From assembly GCF_932294415.1 (NCBI RefSeq), contig NC_065544.1, forward strand, positions 29,403,210-29,467,209: a DNA stretch of 64,000 nt. The letters run 5' to 3'. The DNA is from Quercus robur (lineage: Eukaryota; Streptophyta; Magnoliopsida; Fagales; Fagaceae). Shown piece by piece: positions 57,390-64,000 of the stretch. Numbering within the stretch: the first letter of the stretch is position 1; each line of letters begins with the position of its first letter. The notes under the pieces are model-generated. The model was not told where the DNA came from and did not search any database. It worked only from the letters and a program-made list of their open reading frames with translations. Position numbers and translations under genes: made by a program.

Positions 57390-58003
57390 TAAGGAGGCAA
57401 CTAAAATTGTTAATAAAAAAAGTAAAGCATTCTTTTTTACTAGAGCAATTATGCATTGCTTGCAACCAGGTGATTAAGTACCATAGAGATAATAGACTGG
57501 ATGTTAGAATGACAAGCTTAATTAGCCAGGAAATATATAATAATAATAATAATTTCCTTGGAAAATAAAATATAAGGACAGGAAAAATAAAAATCATTTT
57601 AGGCCCTCATCCCTCCATTAATAAACTCTTAAGGGAAAAAATCATGTCTCCCTTACTTTACTTCTACAGATAAGGAATATCCGAAATATTGATGCAATGA
57701 TGCTCTATCCTTATCTCCTTTCATCTTTTGCTATTTCTCTTTTGTGTCCTTAATTGACTCTTGCATCACAACTTACAAGTATGTTGGCAATAGCCGCCTG
57801 TTACATCCATATGGGACCATTGTATTAACCACATGTTCCATCTCGTTGAAATCTCAAAATATATCTTTAATTACTGTTTTTATTTATTATTATTTTTTTT
57901 TTCTGTTGCAAAGAGAAATTTTGTATAAAAGAAAACAGATTATAGGATCATAGGTTGTAGCACGGACACTTCTCTATATAATCTTTAATTATTGATGATG
58001 CAG

Positions 58004-58052
<49 letters not shown>

Positions 58053-58168
58053 TTTTGAAACCGTGCGGCTATTTATATACAATCATATATATTATCGGTA
58101 AAAATACAATTTCAATTATAATTGTGAAATCTTGTTTTAAAACTACAGTTACATAATTTTAATTAAAA
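57390..58168. other. Distal PR-1 flank copy in unit 3
   Basis: It matches 46900-47416, including GACAAGCTTAATTAGCCAGG and GTTCCATCTCGTTGAAAT. A TA-microsatellite and T-tract (58012-58056) are inserted relative to unit 2. Small open frames here are not conserved between copies. Confidence 0.65.
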
Positions 58169-59317
58169 CTAGTCGGAAACCCGTGCAACGCATGAGAACT
58201 TACCTATTTATAATAGACTAAAATAATTTTATAAAATTTTAAATTGATTATGAAACTATACTATTGCGTGAATTGATCCTATCTTTTTGAGTTACAATTT
58301 GATGAATAAGCCAAATTTAGATATTGAAAAAAAAAATAACTAAAAAGTTCTGATGTTAAAACATTCGAAAGGGGAAAAAAATCAGAAAATTTACTGGCAC
58401 TGCCTAGAAATTATTGAAACAAAACAAAATATATATGACTACCAAATAGAGAAATATAAGAGAAAGATAGGTTACCTTCAAGAGAATAATCCATAGTTAT
58501 AACAGCTGAAATTTGCTAAACTGTTTCAAATATTGTAAAAAATTGAACCCAAAAATTTAGATGGTCAAACTTTCAAAAGACAATAAAATTAAAAATCAAA
58601 ACATTCAAAACCTACAAATTAAAAAAAAAAAAAAAAAGTCATTATTGCGAAACAATTTGGATGGAAAGCTTTTCTAAGTTTTTTTTATCCAATTCTTCCT
58701 AATTGATGAAAAATTTGGTTCAAACATTGTCGAACACTTTGAAGGTGCAAATAATATAGGCTTCCAACATAATCTTTAATTAATAAACAAAGAAGCATGA
58801 CACCATAAGAGAAAACATAAGATAACATATAGTGCATATATCTTACTCCACAGCTGTGAGAAAATATCCACATAAAAGGAATTGAAAACTTGTACATACG
58901 TCTCCATAAGGTAAAGCTTAAGGTTATATAATCTAAAATAATATAGAATATAGCATCTTTGAACCACACAAAAAGTTAGCAAACTTACTACAATACTTAT
59001 AGTTATACTATATATTGTAAAGTACTACTCCATACAAAACAAAAGCAAAAAAAAAACTAATTCACAAAAAAGAGAAAAAGTAATAGTAAACGTACCAAAG
59101 AAATTGAAACTTAAGGTTTTCTCTCTTAGTGGAGACGGACAAAGGAGATTGCTTTAGGGTTTTCAAAGATTTTGTCTCTTATATATATATATATATATAA
59201 AAGAGACTCCTGTTAGGACTCTCTCACTATTTAGTTTTAAAAATTAAAATTTTTTTAAATTAAAATGATAATGTGGAAAATTGTGGGAGTTTCAAAGGCT
59301 TCGGTTTTATATATATA
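58169..59317 (-). mobile_element. Helitron-like element
   Basis: The left edge is CTAGT followed, on the minus strand upstream, by a degenerate hairpin (GCGTTGCACGGG). Internal words match the Helitron at 20010-20727 (ACTAAAATAATTTTATAAAA, AGAATAATCCA, GTGGAAAATTGTG). The right (5') end is unclear because another Helitron abuts. Confidence 0.6.
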
Positions 59318-59905
59318 TCATATTATATATAATAAAAGTTGGGCTTAAACGTCTTAGTTACGCCACGTGACTTCACTAAATCGCAGAAATTTTATTAAAA
59401 TTTTAAATTTTAAGAAAAAAATATAATTTTACTTCTCCTATAATTTTTAAATGGATATTAGATTAATCAGGACTCTAATTCATTCTTATTTCGAGTTCAT
59501 TGTCATCATAAAATAAGTGTATCTCTAAAAAAAAAAAAAAAATTCTACATTTTTAGATTTCAAATATATATATATATATATAAACATATATAAATATATA
59601 TATCATATCATATAATATTATATATAATAAAAGTTTGGCTTAAATGCCGTGGTTGCGCCACGTGACTTCACCAAATTGCAGAAATTTTATTAAAATTTTA
59701 GATTTTAAGAAAAAATATATATAATTTTATTGTTCCTATAATTTTTAAATGGATATTAGATTAATTAGGACTTTAATTCATTCTTATCTCTAATTCATTG
59801 TCATCATAAAATAAGTGTATCTCTAAAAAAAAAAAAAAATTCTAGATTTTTAGATTTCAAATATATATATATATATATATATCATATCATATTATATTAT
59901 ATATA
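59318..59905 (+). repeat. Tandem copies of a ~290 bp Helitron 5' segment
   Basis: Two full copies share TTGGGCTTAAACG/TTTGGCTTAAATG, CGCCACGTGACTTCAC and ATTTTTAAATGGATATTAGA, and a third start is truncated after about 30 bases. Confidence 0.8.
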
Positions 59906-61917
59906 CTAAAAGTTGGGCTTAAACAATCCATTGGCTGGTGATAAGAATTAGCATTAGGAAGAAACACATTAAAGTTCTATTCCATATACAACCTTATTTT
60001 GCAAACATGTGCCTTCCTGGAAAATTAATATTACAATAGAATTAAGTTTGTTAGCTCAAGTCGCATGGCTTAATAGAAAGTAATGCTTCACTGTTTCTAC
60101 TTTATACCAAAAAAAAAAAAAAATCATACAAATCATGTTGTTAATTAACGTTATTAGCCTTTTTCTTGTTATCAAAAAATTTGATATTTATCTAAAAAAT
60201 TAAATTAAAAAATATTTGAAAAAAAAAAGTAGATAACGTTAATTACAGTTTTTTTTTTTTTTTTTTGGTTTCTGTTATACCATAAAAATCATGTTGTTTG
60301 ATATTCATCCAACTTTATTTTTATGGTATTGGATTTTAATTTTATTAATTTTTTATTTTTTTTTTGCTTATATCAACTTCTTCACAACTTAAAATTATCA
60401 TTTTAGAAACAACTTCTTATCAACTTTTGTTTTTTGGTTGAAGTTTAATTTTATTTGTTGGATAAATATAGAAATGATTATAGATAATTTTTTATTATAC
60501 CATGACTCTCATCTTTAGAGTTCGAGGACACTATAAATAATAAGGCCAGATTCATAATATTTTCATTAATATTTTGAACATCCAAATATCTATCATTTTT
60601 TATGGTTATTTGTTATTTGTTTAATTTTGTTTGTTTGTTTATATTATTCCTGTTCTTTTTTCTTTTCTTTTTTTGAAGTTTCCTTGAGGTTTCGAAGCAC
60701 TCAATCAAACAATACTCTTGGTATTGAGATTTTTCCAAAAAAATTTCTTAAAGTTTATATTTACATATTTTGTTTTGATAGGGTGGAATTCAATGCCTCC
60801 TACCACATTTTCAAAGAGAAAAATTCAATTATTACATGAGTGTATCTACTTTTATTTTTTAATGTTTAGTAATTTGGGTTGCATTTTTTTCTTACGTTGT
60901 TGTTGTTGTTGTTGTTTTTTTTTTTTTTTTTTTTTTTTTTGTGGATGAAAGCATACTTATTGTTAGAGTCCCACTTGATATAAAATTTAAAGCCTATTAA
61001 AAATATAATTGTTAAAAAACATGTTATATTGCCATACTAAAAAAAGAAACGTCATATGAATAGAATCAAAGAAAAAAAAAGTGATTGATGTTGAGCCAAT
61101 AAGGATATAAGATAGATTTTTTTTTTTTTAAAGGATATATATTTTTAGAGTCCCATTTGTTATAAAATTTAAATCTTATTGAAAATGGAATTATTAATCA
61201 ACATGTTATATTACCATACTAAAAACAAAATAGAATTAATTAAAAAAAAAGGTCTATGAAGGGGTAAAAAGGTGATTGATGGTTGTAAGGAAATAGGATA
61301 TGATTTTTTTTTTTAATTAAAACCTAATTATCAAATGTTGAAAGTTTAAAATAAATTAAAAAAAAAAAAAATCCACAAAGAACAACACAACTTTATCCTA
61401 AGAAGTGATAAAACAATAGGTAAAAAGTTGATAAAAACAAATAATATGTTATATTTATCTTAAAAAATCGTTGTAATTAAATATAACAAATAATATGTTA
61501 TATTTATCACCCTTCGTACCCATTTATGATATTATATATCTTAAATTACCAAATATCAAGCTTTTCAATTGGAAGGATCAAAATCTTCTCTAATATTTTT
61601 TTTTTTCTTTTTTTTGGTTTTTCTCTTGCAACAGGCCTCTGAATATTTATTTTTTTATGATTTATATTTCATTGAGTCCAAACATATTACTTATTTTGTC
61701 ATTATAACCATTTGATTGAATGAAATCAACACTAAAACAAATGATTTAAATATCAAAATAAGAAATAAAAATTAAATTTCTTTTAAGTGTACAAGTATAA
61801 TTTATTTTTTAATCTTAAATTTTGAATTAATTCTTTTTTCATTTTATTTATTTTTAAATTTAATTATATTATCAAAATATTTTTATTAAGCTGTGCATCG
61901 CACGGGCATAATACTAG
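59318..61917 (+). mobile_element. Helitron-like element with repeated 5' ends
   Basis: It ends in GTGC-ATC-GCAC hairpin, spacer and CTAG before T (61914-61917). Three near-identical starts (TCATATTATATATAATAAAA type) lie near 59318, 59610 and 59883. The interior is AT-rich with no rolling-circle transposase. The paralogous site near 55285 is empty. Confidence 0.6.
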
Positions 61918-61981
61918 TATAGATAATATTTTTAAAACACAATGTTATTCTTGGTGTATACATTGCAGGCAATTATCATTA

Positions 61982-62023
<42 letters not shown>

Positions 62024-62355
62024 AGTATTATTGTGATTTCTGCCTTCTATGGTTACAGCTCCATCATGTAATAATAACAACTTATAAATAAATAAGGTTG
62101 GTCCATGCTGATGTCACTCTAAGCCACTAAAGTCTTCCTGGCTATTTGACTTTTTGTAAAACTTAGAAAGGACCATCACCCACGCCGCAGGATTTTCGCT
62201 ACAGCCATCAACACAAGGATACACGATATTATATTATGCATCCTAATAATCATGAACATCTCAGTGTGTTTTATACTATATTGCTTAAGTTTTACATAGA
62301 TATTTTCCCCACACCAAAAAAAAAAAAAAAAAAGTTTTACAAGGATTTAAAGCAT
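61918..62355. other. Distal PR-1 flank, right of the Helitron cluster
   Basis: It continues the match to 55285-55490 (GGTTGGTCCATGCTGAT, CACTCTAAGCCACTA). A ~34-base A-tract is near 61987. No gene. Confidence 0.65.
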
Positions 62356-62363
62356 TCTATTTC

Positions 62364-63268
62364 CATAGTTGTCAAAACATAAATCATATCGTGAATTGAT
62401 TTTTAATTTTTTCGTATCGTATCGATCGTATGAAATACAAATATTTACTAAAATTTATAAAAATTATAAATATACATATATAAATTGCATATTCATTATA
62501 AATCTTGAATAAATTTACTAATGACTAATTTATTCATCACTTATGTAATAATATTTAACAAGCTAACTAAATAAATCAAACTATCATACATTTACAACAT
62601 ACACATTCACATTCAAAAGTGATAATATATTACAAATGACCCAAAAAAAAAAAATATTTTCATTATATTCATCAAATAGCCTAATCAAGCCTATCTAAGT
62701 CAATGCTATCATCATATTTATAATTTTGCAAACTTATTTATTCATTAAAATTTTCTTCATCGTCATTCCTCATTAACATTTACTATCTCTTCTTGTTTTT
62801 TTTATTTTAATAATTTTTTTATAATTTTTTTTTTGGCATTCTAGTTTCTTGTACTTATAACAATAATGAAAAAATAAAAAATGTATATTGTCAATTAATA
62901 TTTTATTCATAGTATATAAAATAAATTTGTAAATATTAAAATAAAGGGTAAGTGTGTACTGTGTAGTCCAATTGTAAGAGAGAGAGGAAATTTTTTTTAT
63001 GAATATGTTATTTTAGTAGGCTAAATTAAGTAAACTAATAATTTTGTGTTAAAAACAAGTTTAACAACTTGTTAGATTCAAATAAAAGTACAAATTTTAA
63101 CAAAAAATCTTATTTTAAAGCATTTGTCTATGTATCGTACGTAAGTACAATTTTATGATATGATACGATTCATACGATATGCACATTATATCGTACGATT
63201 CATGAGTACTTACGATACGCCGATACAATACAGAAATTTTTACACACGATACGATACTGACAACTATG
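62364..63268. mobile_element. hAT-type non-autonomous element with GATACGA repeats
   Basis: Inverted ends CATAGTTGTCA / TGACAACTATG are flanked by a perfect 8-bp duplication TCTATTTC (62356-62363 and 63269-63276). Subterminal CGTATCG/CGATACG words cluster at both ends. The centre is AT-rich and non-coding. Confidence 0.9.
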
Positions 63269-63551
63269 TCTATTTCTATTAAATATTTTTTTTCTCAAAA
63301 AAAATATATATATATATATATATTTCTATCAGATATTTAAAAAATTCTACAGACAATTTTAATTAAACCTAGATATGATAATGTAAAAGATGTCCTGAAA
63401 TATCTTGGATTAATTTCTTTTAGGTAAATCTCTATTATTAGACTCACACCAATTAGACATTCAAGAAATTGAGGTAAAAAATAATATGAGCCTCAATATT
63501 CTTTGTTATTCAGTAGGAATTTTTGGAAAATTATTGTGTACTCTCAGAGTA

Positions 63552-63654
63552 CCATAAATATGTACTCCCTCCTCTCACATAAATGGTGAGTCCCACTAAT
63601 TAAATTCATGGTAAAACTCACTATTTATGTGAGAGAGGGTGTACGCATTTATGC
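63552..63654. mobile_element. Small foldback element
   Basis: CATAAATATGTACTCCCTCC... is mirrored by ...GAGAGGGTGTACGCATTTATG. The arms TCTCACATAAATGGTGAGT and ACTCACTATTTATGTGAGA pair nearly perfectly around a ~24-base loop. Family unknown. Confidence 0.65.
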
Positions 63655-64000
63655 CGCGCTGCTCTGTTACTGACAGTATCATGCAACCCAGGAAACATCC
63701 CCACATTACAACTATTAATGCATTGGTACTGGACTACTGGTTAGTGCTAGTTTCGTTTTGGACCAGTTTTTGGCAAGAGTTTCTCTAGAGTACTTGCAAA
63801 GTGGTCCAAGGTCTTCAATTCTCCACTGCCCACTTCAAAGGATTGAGATCCACATATTATATCGTATGCAATTGCTCTTTTTGAGATTGAGAATTAAAGA
63901 AGTATCTTTCAATTTCAGTTTTTGAATATTTTTTTTTTAAATTAAAAAAATTAAAAGATAGGAAGTCAAGAAGTAAAAAAATAAAAATAGAAAATTGTGA
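63655..64000. other. Window end, nothing recognised
   Basis: AT-rich sequence running off the window. No gene or repeat pairing is seen. Confidence 0.5.

Noticed and set aside
60627..60948. Short Phe/Cys-rich open frames in the Helitron region
   Set aside because: They come from T-tracts and AT-rich DNA, with no conservation or domain.

Overview
The window is nuclear DNA from a flowering plant, most likely a woody eudicot. It is AT-rich, has plant-type genes with plant promoter spacing, and most of it is transposable-element debris. The repeat style reminds me of Fagaceae (oak/chestnut), but that is an impression and not a demonstrated identification. There are no bacterial or organellar features.

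The backbone is a defence-gene module repeated three times: an intronless L-type lectin receptor kinase (LecRK, minus strand) facing a PR-1/CAP-domain secreted protein (plus strand). Unit 1 has a LecRK pseudogene (561-2632) and a PR-1 pseudogene (23886-24854). Unit 2 has an intact LecRK (37983-39995) and the only intact PR-1 (45348-45869). Unit 3 has an intact LecRK (49260-51260) and a 130-bp PR-1 remnant (51736-51865). Flanking DNA is duplicated along with the genes, so the copies act as natural empty sites for dating many insertions. The unit 2/unit 3 junction can be read at 49066/49067.

Between the genes lie: a Gypsy-type non-autonomous LTR element (3795-7200, duplication ATAAC); captured or decayed gene fragments resembling plastid ClpT and a dynamin-related protein (9974-10819); a minus-strand Copia-type element (10928-18973, ATATT) inserted beside a CACTA terminus (to 19395); a Helitron (20010-20727); a SINE (21409-21571); two Mutator-like MITEs (21774-22204, 24376-24839); a solo LTR (22576-23679, CTATC); a short LTR element (25949-27720, GCTTG); and a second Copia-type element (28818-35290, ATATA). 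Beyond unit 2 there are nested foldback elements (40369-41713), a MITE holding a solo LTR (42106-43616), hAT-type elements with 8-bp duplications (47425-48997, 53630-54659, 62364-63268), and a Helitron cluster (58169-61917).

The two Copia-type elements share an unusual plan. A decayed gag is followed directly by a second ORF of the putative plant transposon protein type, with no room for protease, integrase or reverse transcriptase. LecRKs of this kind are surface receptors and PR-1 is a secreted defence protein, so the locus looks like a small defence cluster in birth-and-death turnover. Two receptors and one PR-1 remain apparently functional. All functional statements rest on motif reading by eye; no searches were run.
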